Shown here in pieces: positions 19,398 through 26,975 of a DNA stretch of 40,528 nucleotides. Under the pieces are notes generated by a model. The model saw nothing but the letters and a program-made list of their open reading frames with translations, did not search any database and was not told where the DNA came from. The stretch lies in assembly GCA_009777055.1 (NCBI GenBank), contig WRMQ01000013.1, forward strand, positions 1 through 40,528. Reading direction: 5' to 3'. Within the stretch, counting starts at the first letter, position 1. The number at the start of each line of letters is the position of its first letter. Both the position numbers and the translations under genes were made by a program. Origin of the DNA: Oscillospiraceae bacterium. GTDB taxonomy: Bacteria > Bacillota > Clostridia > Oscillospirales > Acutalibacteraceae.

Positions 19398-20080
19398 GCT
19401 TCATCTACCCCCTTGATCCGAATCGGGAAATACAAGTCCATTTGGCTGTATCCCATTATGTCCATAACCGCTGGCGGCGAGGTGATGTTGCCCAGACTGC
19501 GGCGCTTGTCCGTTTCTTCCAGGGCAAAGCAGCCGCTCTTTTTCACCCAATCCTGGATGCCGCTGTAAACTTTGTTATGGTCTTTTCCGTCGGCATCTAC
19601 GCTGATCGCCACGGCGTATAGCCCGCCGGGGAAGTCAATCACGTCAAAACCGCCGGTATCTTCGGGTGCGTCAGTCACGGCATAGCCCCACTCAAAACCG
19701 CCCTGTTCCCCAACGGCGCTATTTTTTTGAGGGGAAGGACTCCACATAAAGTCTCGCGGATAAAAAGCATCCGCGCGCGTCTTATCAAATGCGGTGAACC
19801 ATTCATGAAAGCGCATAAGCGCACCGCCCGGCGCAAATGCATCCTCGCCGCTAATGGGGCCGGAGGTGACCATCTTACAAGCGGGAAGTTCGATGATGCG
19901 CACTGCATTGCGGTCTTTTGCTCTGATGGTCGCGGGTGCGGGCTGGACGGCGGTCTTCCTATGGCTGGCCTCCTGCGCCATGCTCACAATCTCCGGCTTT
20001 TTCTTCGGGCTATAGCTCTCCGGCTGCCGCCCTTCATCTTCGATGAAGGTGGGTTTTTTCGCGGGTTCGCTCATGCTCAT
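19394..20080 (-). CDS. SEPAKK-module protein with GyrI-like effector-binding domain
   Basis: MS-MSEPAKKPTFIEDEGRQPESYSPKKKPEIVSMAQ, then KDRNAVRIIELPACKM...FYPRDFMW...WGYAVTDAPEDTGGFDVIDFPGGLYAVA. Alternative ATG at 20074. Confidence 0.78.
   Translation of the reverse strand: MSMSEPAKKPTFIEDEGRQPESYSPKKKPEIVSMAQEASHRKTAVQPAPATIRAKDRNAVRIIELPACKMVTSGPISGEDAFAPGGALMRFHEWFTAFDKTRADAFYPRDFMWSPSPQKNSAVGEQGGFEWGYAVTDAPEDTGGFDVIDFPGGLYAVAISVDADGKDHNKVYSGIQDWVKKSGCFALEETDKRRSLGNITSPPAVMDIMGYSQMDLYFPIRIKGVDEA
19973..20074 (-). repeat. SEPAKK module copy B, with 6-aa insertion
   Basis: MSEPAKKPTFIEDEGRQPESYSPKKKPEIVSMAQ. Confidence 0.95.
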
Positions 20081-20686
20081 TTACTCCTTCGCTTTTATGG
20101 GGATGTAAATCTCCGCCTCACAATCGGGAGCGGTGTCTGTCAGATTTCTGTATGCCTCAAGATCGCCGGGAATGGCTTCGTTATACATGTACTCTTTAGA
20201 CGTATTGAGCCACTTGTAACCCGCACCTTCCGGGCCTCCAATCTGACCTCGTTCTTGTTCTACAAAAACGGCATAAAGACTTTCCGTTAGTTTTTTTGCA
20301 GCCAGGCCCTCCGGCACATAGTCGGTATCTGCTTCGACGCCCGCGAAGTAGTGTATATCGTCATAGCTGCCGGGCGTTGGACAATACCAATAACCAACCA
20401 TCCGCGCGGGCTGCGCCAGGCCCTGCATCCCACTCAATCGATCTTTGACCTTCTGATACAGCGCTTCGAGAGCGGAACCAAAATCGGAACTGAAATCAAT
20501 TTTGCTCTCAGCTCCCACAAGGGTAAAGCGCTTGCTGACGATGTTGGGCTCTATTGCCATTTTCTTGTTCCTCCTCAAAATTTTGTGACGGGTCTGCTCC
20601 GCCAAACTCACAATCTCCGGCTTCTTCTTCGGGCTATAGCTCTCCGGCTGCTGGTCTGGTTTTTGCTTCTTCGCGGGTTCGCTCAT
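20081..20686 (-). CDS. SEPAKK-module protein with a divergent GyrI-like effector-binding domain
   Basis: ATG at 20686 overlaps the upstream stop by 4 bp and follows GGAGGAG. MSEPAKKQKPDQQPESYSPKKKPEIVSLAE, then GYWYCPTPGSYDDIHYFAGVEAD...ESLYAVFVE...AEIYIPIKAKE. Confidence 0.75.
   Translation of the reverse strand: MSEPAKKQKPDQQPESYSPKKKPEIVSLAEQTRHKILRRNKKMAIEPNIVSKRFTLVGAESKIDFSSDFGSALEALYQKVKDRLSGMQGLAQPARMVGYWYCPTPGSYDDIHYFAGVEADTDYVPEGLAAKKLTESLYAVFVEQERGQIGGPEGAGYKWLNTSKEYMYNEAIPGDLEAYRNLTDTAPDCEAEIYIPIKAKE
20597..20686 (-). repeat. SEPAKK module copy C
   Basis: MSEPAKKQKPDQQPESYSPKKKPEIVSLAE. Confidence 0.95.
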
Positions 20687-21966
20687 TTTGACTCCTCCTC
20701 CAAAATCCCAATCATCGCGCACACAGCTTGATAGATATAATCGTCACACTCCTTGAGTTTTTGCAAGAGCAGCACGGCGGTTTCGCAAGTCCCCCATTCC
20801 ATTTGGTCGTAATATTTCTTCGACCAGTCGCGGGTTTCATAAAGGGCATGCAATTGCCACTGGCGCGTGTGGGATTGATCGCAGGCCCAGTCGATGAGCG
20901 TTTTGGGTGGCAAGCGCCGTGGGTCGCCGTGGCTCTTGCCTTTTGAGGCGATGAAGCTCGGGTCTTTCAGTTCCTCCCAAACAACATCGGCCCGCCATTC
21001 TGAAAAGAAGAGCGGGTTCTTCAGCTCGTCCCAAATCCAGTTCTGGTAGTTCTCCGGCTCCGGCTCCAGATATTCGTGCGTGCGGAAAGGCGCGGCAAAG
21101 TTGTGGCAAGTCCACGTGGTGCCTTTGTGAGCGTTTTCGAAGCGCTGCTTGAGTTCCTTGAGAGGTAACTCTTTCAGCTTCTCCCAGTAATTCTCGAATG
21201 CGCCGATATACGTGTCCCATATTTTTGCTTCCCGGTCGCAATCCATCACGCGTTTGACACGGCGCAGGCCGTCCAGCAGCGTATATTTGCGCGCGGCCCT
21301 GCCTGTAATCACATACACGCTTTCGATGTCACCCAACTTCGGCGCTTTCTTGGGCGGGTTCTGCGTGCCCTTTGGCTTCGGCATCAACAGCTTATTGCCG
21401 CTATAGCCTGTGATCACTCGAAAAGAGTCGCCCTTACCGTCGAGATAAACCGCGCTGTCTCTTTTCAGGCGAGCCAAAACAGGAAGGCCCTTGCTGATAG
21501 ATGTGCTGATTTGCTTCGCAACATCGCCTGTGTGCTTCTCAAAGGTATATCCGGCATAGCCTGTCAGGAACGCAAGCATGTCGTCCGTGTCGTAGATTTC
21601 CTGATATATCTCCGTTGGCACGTTGCCCCAGCCCCGCACGGAGGCCGAGCGGCCCGACACGGTGTCGAACAAGAAGAACAGCCGCTCCTGCTGCTGTTTT
21701 AGCACATCAGGGTCTCCGGCAAAATCCTCCAGGTACATATAAAGACTAGCGAAGCAGTTGGTGAAATCCATGTCGCGGAAGCCGGAAAACGCGTAGTCGA
21801 AATCAACGCGGGCACCGCCGCCCTCGCTTTTTACCATGTGGGCTTTGTCTAATTTTTTTGCTTGCATTGCCTGCTCTTGTGCCATGCTCACAATTTCCGG
21901 CTTTTTCTTCGGGCTATAGCTTTCCGGCTGTTGGTCTGGTTCTTGCTTCTTCGCGGGTTCGCTCAT
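20683..21966 (-). CDS. SEPAKK-module protein, divergent C39/BtrH-like family
   Basis: ATG at 21966 after AAAAGGAG. MSEPAKKQEPDQQPESYSPKKKPEIVSMAQ; later DMDFTNCFASLYMYLED and ISKGLPVLARLKRDSAVYLDGKGDSFRVITGYSGN align by eye with the paralogues. Confidence 0.68.
   Translation of the reverse strand: MSEPAKKQEPDQQPESYSPKKKPEIVSMAQEQAMQAKKLDKAHMVKSEGGGARVDFDYAFSGFRDMDFTNCFASLYMYLEDFAGDPDVLKQQQERLFFLFDTVSGRSASVRGWGNVPTEIYQEIYDTDDMLAFLTGYAGYTFEKHTGDVAKQISTSISKGLPVLARLKRDSAVYLDGKGDSFRVITGYSGNKLLMPKPKGTQNPPKKAPKLGDIESVYVITGRAARKYTLLDGLRRVKRVMDCDREAKIWDTYIGAFENYWEKLKELPLKELKQRFENAHKGTTWTCHNFAAPFRTHEYLEPEPENYQNWIWDELKNPLFFSEWRADVVWEELKDPSFIASKGKSHGDPRRLPPKTLIDWACDQSHTRQWQLHALYETRDWSKKYYDQMEWGTCETAVLLLQKLKECDDYIYQAVCAMIGILEEESK
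21877..21966 (-). repeat. SEPAKK module copy D
   Basis: MSEPAKKQEPDQQPESYSPKKKPEIVSMAQ. Confidence 0.95.
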
Positions 21967-21988
21967 AAAATGCACTCTCCTTTTAGGA

Positions 21989-23182
21989 TTATATTGTGAC
22001 AAGCAGTTCTTTCATCAGCGCGAGCGCCTTCTCATCGGCAGCCTTCATCACATCGATATACGCAGCGATTTTCTGGCGCGTTTTGAGCTTCATCAGGGCT
22101 TTGTTTTGCTTTTTGCCGCGCTCATAGCCGCCCAGTGCCTTAAAGACTTTCTCGTGAATCGTCGCGGCGATGATGCCGAATTGCTCGGCGATTTCGCCAT
22201 AGAGCGGCTGTTCCGGGTTTGCCTCAGCAAGCGCTCTGAAATATTTGCATGCGTTCTTGCGGCCATCAATCAGGCAGTCTGTCGCATCGCCCTGGCACAT
22301 CATCGCGATGGACTGGCCCCAGTCCGGCAGCGGCTCGAAGTCTTTCTCTTCAGCGGCAAGCAAAGCCTTTTTCCATGCGTCATAGGCAGCGGTGCCTTTG
22401 GCGTACTTGCCGTCCTGCCTGCCCTCGAGGGCGGCAATGGCATTTCGCAGAATTACTTTCGTATCAAAGCGCGGCCCGGTGATATCGCCCAGCGACATGA
22501 CGGCGACAAAATCTCCTTCGTCCCAATATTTATCGGTGATGAAATATCCTTCCTCGCCGAAGGTTTCTGTACCATCATGCTGGAACAGGCTCCAGCCCAG
22601 CAGCGCATCGCCGCCGTCCCGGTAGCCAGTGAGGATGCCCGCCTCGGCGGGGCCGATGGGGCCAAGGGATATCACAGGGCGGCCCATGTCAATCTGCTCA
22701 CAAACGAAAGTCTTGACGTCCTCTTTCGTGGCGTTGCCGGGAACCCCCCAGGGATTGTCCTCGCGCCAAAGCATTTTGAATTCGCGCCCCAGCGCCTTGA
22801 TGCCCAGCCGATAAGGCGTTGCCATGTCGCTGTATGCGTGGGCTATGTCCACGTTGCCGCCGTTCCAGTCTGTGGTGTCCCAAGCAAAACGGAACGCGCC
22901 GCCGCAAGCGACAATGGCATAGGTATAGTCCAGCTCGTCGCCAAGATAATCCGACACAGCCTTAAGGCAAATCGGGAATGGAGTAATGCCGCCGAACGCG
23001 CCGTAATACACCTTCGGCACACCGGGCAGGGTTTTCGGCGGTTCGCCGCCGCTGGTTACGTTTGTTTGCTGTTGTTCTATAGACATATTCTGCATTTCCT
23101 CCGCTAATTTCAGTATCTCCGGCTTCTTCTTCGGGCTATAGCTTTCCGGGGATTGGTTGGGCTTTTTCGCGGGTTCGCTCAT
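21989..23182 (-). CDS. SEPAKK-module protein with C39/BtrH-N-terminal-like domain; first module gene of the operon
   Basis: ATG at 23182 after AAAGGAG. MSEPAKKPNQSPESYSPKKKPEILKLAE; FPICLKAVSDYLGDELDYTYAIVACGGAFRFAWD; IDMGRPVISLGPIGPAEAGILTGYRDG. Confidence 0.72.
   Translation of the reverse strand: MSEPAKKPNQSPESYSPKKKPEILKLAEEMQNMSIEQQQTNVTSGGEPPKTLPGVPKVYYGAFGGITPFPICLKAVSDYLGDELDYTYAIVACGGAFRFAWDTTDWNGGNVDIAHAYSDMATPYRLGIKALGREFKMLWREDNPWGVPGNATKEDVKTFVCEQIDMGRPVISLGPIGPAEAGILTGYRDGGDALLGWSLFQHDGTETFGEEGYFITDKYWDEGDFVAVMSLGDITGPRFDTKVILRNAIAALEGRQDGKYAKGTAAYDAWKKALLAAEEKDFEPLPDWGQSIAMMCQGDATDCLIDGRKNACKYFRALAEANPEQPLYGEIAEQFGIIAATIHEKVFKALGGYERGKKQNKALMKLKTRQKIAAYIDVMKAADEKALALMKELLVTI
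23099..23182 (-). repeat. SEPAKK module copy E
   Basis: MSEPAKKPNQSPESYSPKKKPEILKLAE. Confidence 0.95.
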
Positions 23183-23282
23183 AAAATGCACGCTCCTTTA
23201 GTAAAAGTATAGCCCCATTTTAGCATGATTTTTCGCCGAAGTCTTGTCATTTCGTTTCATTTTTTGGTTTTGCAGTAGATTT

Positions 23283-24068
23283 TCAGCCAAAATCAGCCCA
23301 TGCTTTGAGCGCGCGCGACATCATTACTGTGTCATTCGCGACACCCTCAAGATAAAGCTTTTGCGGAAAGAACAGGCTCTCTGCCAGGGCGACACGGTAG
23401 TCCTCCAATAATGTTTCGAAGGCATAGCTCTTTATGTGCTTGGTCAGCCGTTCATAATAATGCTCCAACAGCGGCATAGCCTGCGCTTTTTCCGGGGCGA
23501 TGTGCAGGCCAAACAGCATCGATAAATCCTCGGCGGCAAGCCCCATGCGCACGGCTTCCAAGTCAACAAGCATCGTTTGGTTTTGCGGTTCTTTCGGCAA
23601 AAGAATATTGCCCGGATGCGCGTCCCCGTGAAGCACCGTTATGTTTTTTCCGGCATGAAAACGTGACTCTAATAGCTTCGGCATTTCCGTGCGAAAGCAG
23701 TTCAGCGCTTGCCGAAAGGCTTTGTCATCCATTTTGTGCGCTTTGCAGTAGGGCTTAATGCCCTTCTCCATTGCCTTGCAGTGCTGTGCAAAGTTTTTCG
23801 GATGATCCAACCGCCAAGGCAATCCCACTTTGCCGAACGCGTCATAGTTGTCCCAAAAAGCGATGTGCATATCCGCCAGCGTGTCCAGCATTTCGAGCGC
23901 ACGTCCCCAATCGGTGTTGCCGCTCACATATCGATCGCTGACATCCTCCAGCGTCAATGTGCTGTTTTGCGCGTCATAATGCAAAACCGGCGGCACAGGA
24001 ATCTTCGCGCCTGCCAGCAAACCGTATGCACGATACTCCGCTTCATTTGTCTGTTTTTTATAGGTCAC
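23283..24068 (-). CDS. Aminoglycoside phosphotransferase/choline kinase-like (APH family) protein
   Basis: Brenner-type motif VLHGDAHPGNILLPKE and LVDLEAVRMG; overlaps the upstream AraC gene by 11 bp. Confidence 0.8.
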   Translation of the reverse strand: MTYKKQTNEAEYRAYGLLAGAKIPVPPVLHYDAQNSTLTLEDVSDRYVSGNTDWGRALEMLDTLADMHIAFWDNYDAFGKVGLPWRLDHPKNFAQHCKAMEKGIKPYCKAHKMDDKAFRQALNCFRTEMPKLLESRFHAGKNITVLHGDAHPGNILLPKEPQNQTMLVDLEAVRMGLAAEDLSMLFGLHIAPEKAQAMPLLEHYYERLTKHIKSYAFETLLEDYRVALAESLFFPQKLYLEGVANDTVMMSRALKAWADFG

Positions 24069-25302
24069 GTTGAACCCCTTTCGCGATCCTTACATAAATT
24101 TTCGCCCGGATATCCCGTTCATCAAAGCCGCCGCTGGCTTCATATACGGCAAATGGGGCAGCGGCGGGGGCAAGCCCCATGTCGCCCATCCACGCGGCTA
24201 GCACGGACGCATACACCCCGGCGTCGCCGCAGCAATCGCCCTCCAGCAGGGCGTACTCCCCGGCGGGGTGCGTGATGATCTCCAAACCGGGCGGCGCGTC
24301 AATCGCAGCCTGCAAGGCAATGCCACAAGCGTATATGTTTTTCTGCACAAGGCGCAGGCCCGGTTTTTCTTCCTGTGCTGTGGACACATAGAACTGCCGT
24401 GCGGACTGCGCCAGCCGTGGGTGCTCCGCCGTCAGGAAATCCATCACGGCTTTTGACGCGATTGTTTCGGCATCCTTGCCGGAGCGGCGCGCCGCCAAAA
24501 AGTGCATATCGCCGCATTGACACAGCTGGATTTTATGGAAGCCCGGCCTTTTTTGCACTGGCAGATATAATTGCAGGCGTTTGACCTGCCCGCTGCCATG
24601 AATATATTCCTCAAAATAGGGCGCGTCTGCCATGGAGAACATGCTGGTTTTCAGCCAGTCGTCATATAAATAATCCCACGCGGCGTTGATTTCGAGCTCA
24701 ATATTGGAACAGCTTGTTTTTGCGAATGTGCCCGTGAAAGCAGGCTGATCCGGATGATCGCTTTCAATATACAGTTCATAGCAAAGCTTGGAGCCGCGCT
24801 GCTGCCCATTGCGTCCAAAAATCCTGCCGCGATAGCCGGGCCGGGCGGCAAGCAGCCACGCCAGCGCGCGATCCTCCAGGCCCTTCAGGCGGCTATCGTA
24901 GTAGAGCAGGCGCTGCGTTGCCGGAATCGTTTCTGTTGAAATCGTTACAGTAAAATCCGGCTGACTCTCGCAAATGGGAAAGTAATATTCATCGCCGCTG
25001 GCCTTGTACCGCGTCGGCGTCAGGCCGGTGGCGGCTTTGACGCTCCGGCACAGCGCCTGCTGAGAGCCGAACCCGCATTGGTGCGCGATATCCAGCAATG
25101 GCGTGTCCGTGTGCTTGATCAATGCCAGCGCCGTTGACAACCGCCGTTTGCGCACGTATTCTTTCACGGAATGCCCGGTGGTGTCATAAAACTCCCGGTA
25201 TAACTGCGAACGCGAAAGCAGCCCGGCCTCGGCCAGACGATCCACACTGATGTCGTTTGCTATGTTCTGCTCCAGTTCGGCGAGCAGGGGTGTAAGTGGC
25301 AT
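24058..25302 (-). CDS. AraC-family transcriptional regulator with C-terminal GyrI-like region(s)
   Basis: HTH_AraC: ISVDRLAEAGLLSRSQLYREFYDTTGHSVKEYVRKRRLSTALALIKHTDTPLLDIAHQCGFGSQQALCRSVKAATGLTPTRYK. C-terminal region has two GyrI-like endings (FEEYIHGSGQVKRLQLYLPVQK and AVYEASGGFDERDIRAKIYVRIAK). Confidence 0.88.
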   Translation of the reverse strand: MPLTPLLAELEQNIANDISVDRLAEAGLLSRSQLYREFYDTTGHSVKEYVRKRRLSTALALIKHTDTPLLDIAHQCGFGSQQALCRSVKAATGLTPTRYKASGDEYYFPICESQPDFTVTISTETIPATQRLLYYDSRLKGLEDRALAWLLAARPGYRGRIFGRNGQQRGSKLCYELYIESDHPDQPAFTGTFAKTSCSNIELEINAAWDYLYDDWLKTSMFSMADAPYFEEYIHGSGQVKRLQLYLPVQKRPGFHKIQLCQCGDMHFLAARRSGKDAETIASKAVMDFLTAEHPRLAQSARQFYVSTAQEEKPGLRLVQKNIYACGIALQAAIDAPPGLEIITHPAGEYALLEGDCCGDAGVYASVLAAWMGDMGLAPAAAPFAVYEASGGFDERDIRAKIYVRIAKGVQRDL

Positions 25303-25313
25303 GGCATCCTCCG

Positions 25314-25703
25314 TTAATATGCTATTTCCCAGTAATGTCCATCTAAATCTCTGAAATAAAAATGATATCCGTTCCAGTCTGCCGCTTTCTCCGGGGCGTG
25401 TTCTACCGTTCCACCTAATTCTTGAACCTTTGCGTAAAATTCATCCACAGCTTCTTTGGAGTCCAAGTTGTAAGCCAAGGTCATGCCTGTAAATCCTGAT
25501 ACGATTTCAGGGGGATGATACACATTCACATCCTCCGCCAATTTGTTTATTTTGCACAACGAAACCCGAATGCCCTCCATTTCAAAGTCTGCCGTCCAGC
25601 CGTCGGGCTTCACTTTAAACCCTAAACCCACATAAAAATCTCTGGATTTTTTGATATCTCTTACGCCTAAGGTAATCAACATATTTCTGTTTGAATTTGT
25701 CAT
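25314..25703 (-). CDS. VOC (glyoxalase/bleomycin-resistance-like) family protein
   Basis: MLITLGVRDIKKSRDFYVGLGFKVKPDG...VDEFYAKVQELGGTVEHAPEKADWNGYHFYFRDLDGHYWEIAY pattern. Start chosen at 25703 after GGAGG. Confidence 0.88.
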   Translation of the reverse strand: MTNSNRNMLITLGVRDIKKSRDFYVGLGFKVKPDGWTADFEMEGIRVSLCKINKLAEDVNVYHPPEIVSGFTGMTLAYNLDSKEAVDEFYAKVQELGGTVEHAPEKAADWNGYHFYFRDLDGHYWEIAY

Positions 25704-25741
25704 AAGCTTAACCTCCACAAAGATCAATTTTACACGCTATA

Positions 25742-26278
25742 TTACAGCCGTATTGCCATTTGAATATCTGGCTTTCCGATTCCGTATACATCCGGCACAA
25801 CTCCGATAATCTTGAAACCATACTTCAGATAAAATGCGGTCTGATGCGTACCCGGCTCAAATTCCGCTATATGCCTCGGCAAATCCTCGTATAAGTCCAC
25901 ATTTGCCATAGAGGTTTCCCCGCCGGGTTTTTCATCGCCTGAACCAGCCAAAAGAGTCAACCCGCCTTTTTCTTTTGCGGCATCCATGATTTTATGCAAC
26001 AAGGCTGTGCCTATGCCTTTCCGCTGCCAATCGCTTCGCACAACAAGCGGGTGAAGCTCGAACATTTTTCCGTACCCTGGCAGAAGCCCGGCCCAGCCGA
26101 TCACCTCTCCCGCATCAACGGCGGTAAAACGCACAGAAGCGTGGTTGCCGGTTAATTCTTCGATTTCATCCATTGCCTCAGCAAGTGTCGGCCATCCATC
26201 CGGAAGTTCGTCTGTTAGCATTTGCGCCGCTTGTGTGCGTTGAGTTTCGCTTAATGTATTGAAGTTTACTATTTCCAT
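25742..26278 (-). CDS. GNAT family N-acetyltransferase
   Basis: VIGWAGLLPGYGKMFELHPLVVRSDWQRKGIGTALLHKIMDAAKEKGGLTLLAGSGDE, acetyl-CoA motif RKGIGTALL. Confidence 0.88.
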   Translation of the reverse strand: MEIVNFNTLSETQRTQAAQMLTDELPDGWPTLAEAMDEIEELTGNHASVRFTAVDAGEVIGWAGLLPGYGKMFELHPLVVRSDWQRKGIGTALLHKIMDAAKEKGGLTLLAGSGDEKPGGETSMANVDLYEDLPRHIAEFEPGTHQTAFYLKYGFKIIGVVPDVYGIGKPDIQMAIRL

Positions 26279-26294
26279 ATGCATCCTCCAAAGC

Positions 26295-26447
26295 ATGAAT
26301 GCTTTTCACTACGAGGGAACCGTGCAAACGGGCATGGGCACAGAGGATTTCTGGCTCATACCCATGGGCGAGTTTTTGGATTTATGGGCCTGTTACTACC
26401 GTGAACATGCTTTTCAGGACGGAGAAAAGCTGGAAATTTTAGGATGA
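26295..26447 (+). pseudogene. Short orphan coding-like fragment, possibly a gene remnant
   Basis: MNAFHYEGTVQTGMGTEDFWLIPMGEFLDLWACYYREHAFQDGEKLEILG*, protein-like composition. No convincing RBS; opposite orientation to neighbours; 3' end overlaps the next gene. Confidence 0.3.
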
Positions 26448-26975
26448 GCGAAACTTCAAGGGCAGATAGATTTGTTGCTGCGCAATGCCTAGGGCCTTAT
26501 CAATCGCGCCGTCGGGGTTTGGCATGTTGCACATTCCGCTCTTCGGGAAGTCGCCGTATTCGAAGATGTCGCTGTTGTTGATCCAGTCCATCATGCAATT
26601 GACTGTTGCGTTCAGATCGTCGTCGTCTTTTTCGTCCGCTGTGGCAACCAAAAACATACCGCCGGGGAATTCGATCAATTTATAGGGGGCGACATCTTCT
26701 GCGGTCACATCATCGTTTACTGCCAATGCCCAAACAGAGCGATTGATATCCGCCTGCGACATCTCTTCGCATTCGTGCCACAAAAAGTCCTGGGGTTCAT
26801 AGATGTGTGTTTTCAGCAAATGCCTGTGGCTCATTAACCATGTATTGTGGAAGCTGTCTCCATCTCCAAAAATCGCGTCAATTGGCTGCACGCCAGAAGA
26901 AACAGCGCGAAATTTTGGAATCTCAATCGCCCGCATGTTCTGTAGCTTGGCCGTTTTCTTTTTCTTGCCTTTCAT
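26439..26975 (-). CDS. GyrI-like effector-binding domain protein
   Basis: MRAIEIPKFRAVSSG...THIYEPQDFLWHECEE...VWALAVNDDVTAEDVAPYKLIEFPGGMFLVATA...QQIYLPLKF; parallels FYPRDFMW/WGYAVTD/DFPGGLYAV of the operon paralogues. AAAAGGAG upstream. Confidence 0.72.
   Translation of the reverse strand: MKGKKKKTAKLQNMRAIEIPKFRAVSSGVQPIDAIFGDGDSFHNTWLMSHRHLLKTHIYEPQDFLWHECEEMSQADINRSVWALAVNDDVTAEDVAPYKLIEFPGGMFLVATADEKDDDDLNATVNCMMDWINNSDIFEYGDFPKSGMCNMPNPDGAIDKALGIAQQQIYLPLKFRSS

Noticed and set aside
22106-23107. 333-aa and 300-aa plus-strand ORFs (22106-23107, 17560-18462) opposite SEPAKK genes
   Set aside because: The minus frames carry the shared module, ribosome-binding sites and ATGA couplings; the plus ORFs have none of these.
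18811-23182. SEPAKK module as a Sec or lipoprotein signal peptide
   Set aside because: No hydrophobic core and no lipobox; the module is polar and Lys/Pro/Ser-rich.
18811-23182. Classic RiPP precursors with a leader and short core
   Set aside because: The regions after the module are globular domains of about 170-410 aa, and no RiPP maturase or transporter is visible. Leader-like recognition remains possible but unproven.
18811-23182. CRISPR-like spaced repeats formed by the module copies
   Set aside because: Spacing is gene-sized (about 0.6-1.3 kb), copies are coding and in frame, and no cas genes are present.
23183-23282. Clear sigma-A promoter for the SEPAKK operon
   Set aside because: TAAAAT and TATACT hexamers exist on the minus strand but no -35-like hexamer has proper spacing; a promoter may exist (for example activator-dependent) but cannot be called.
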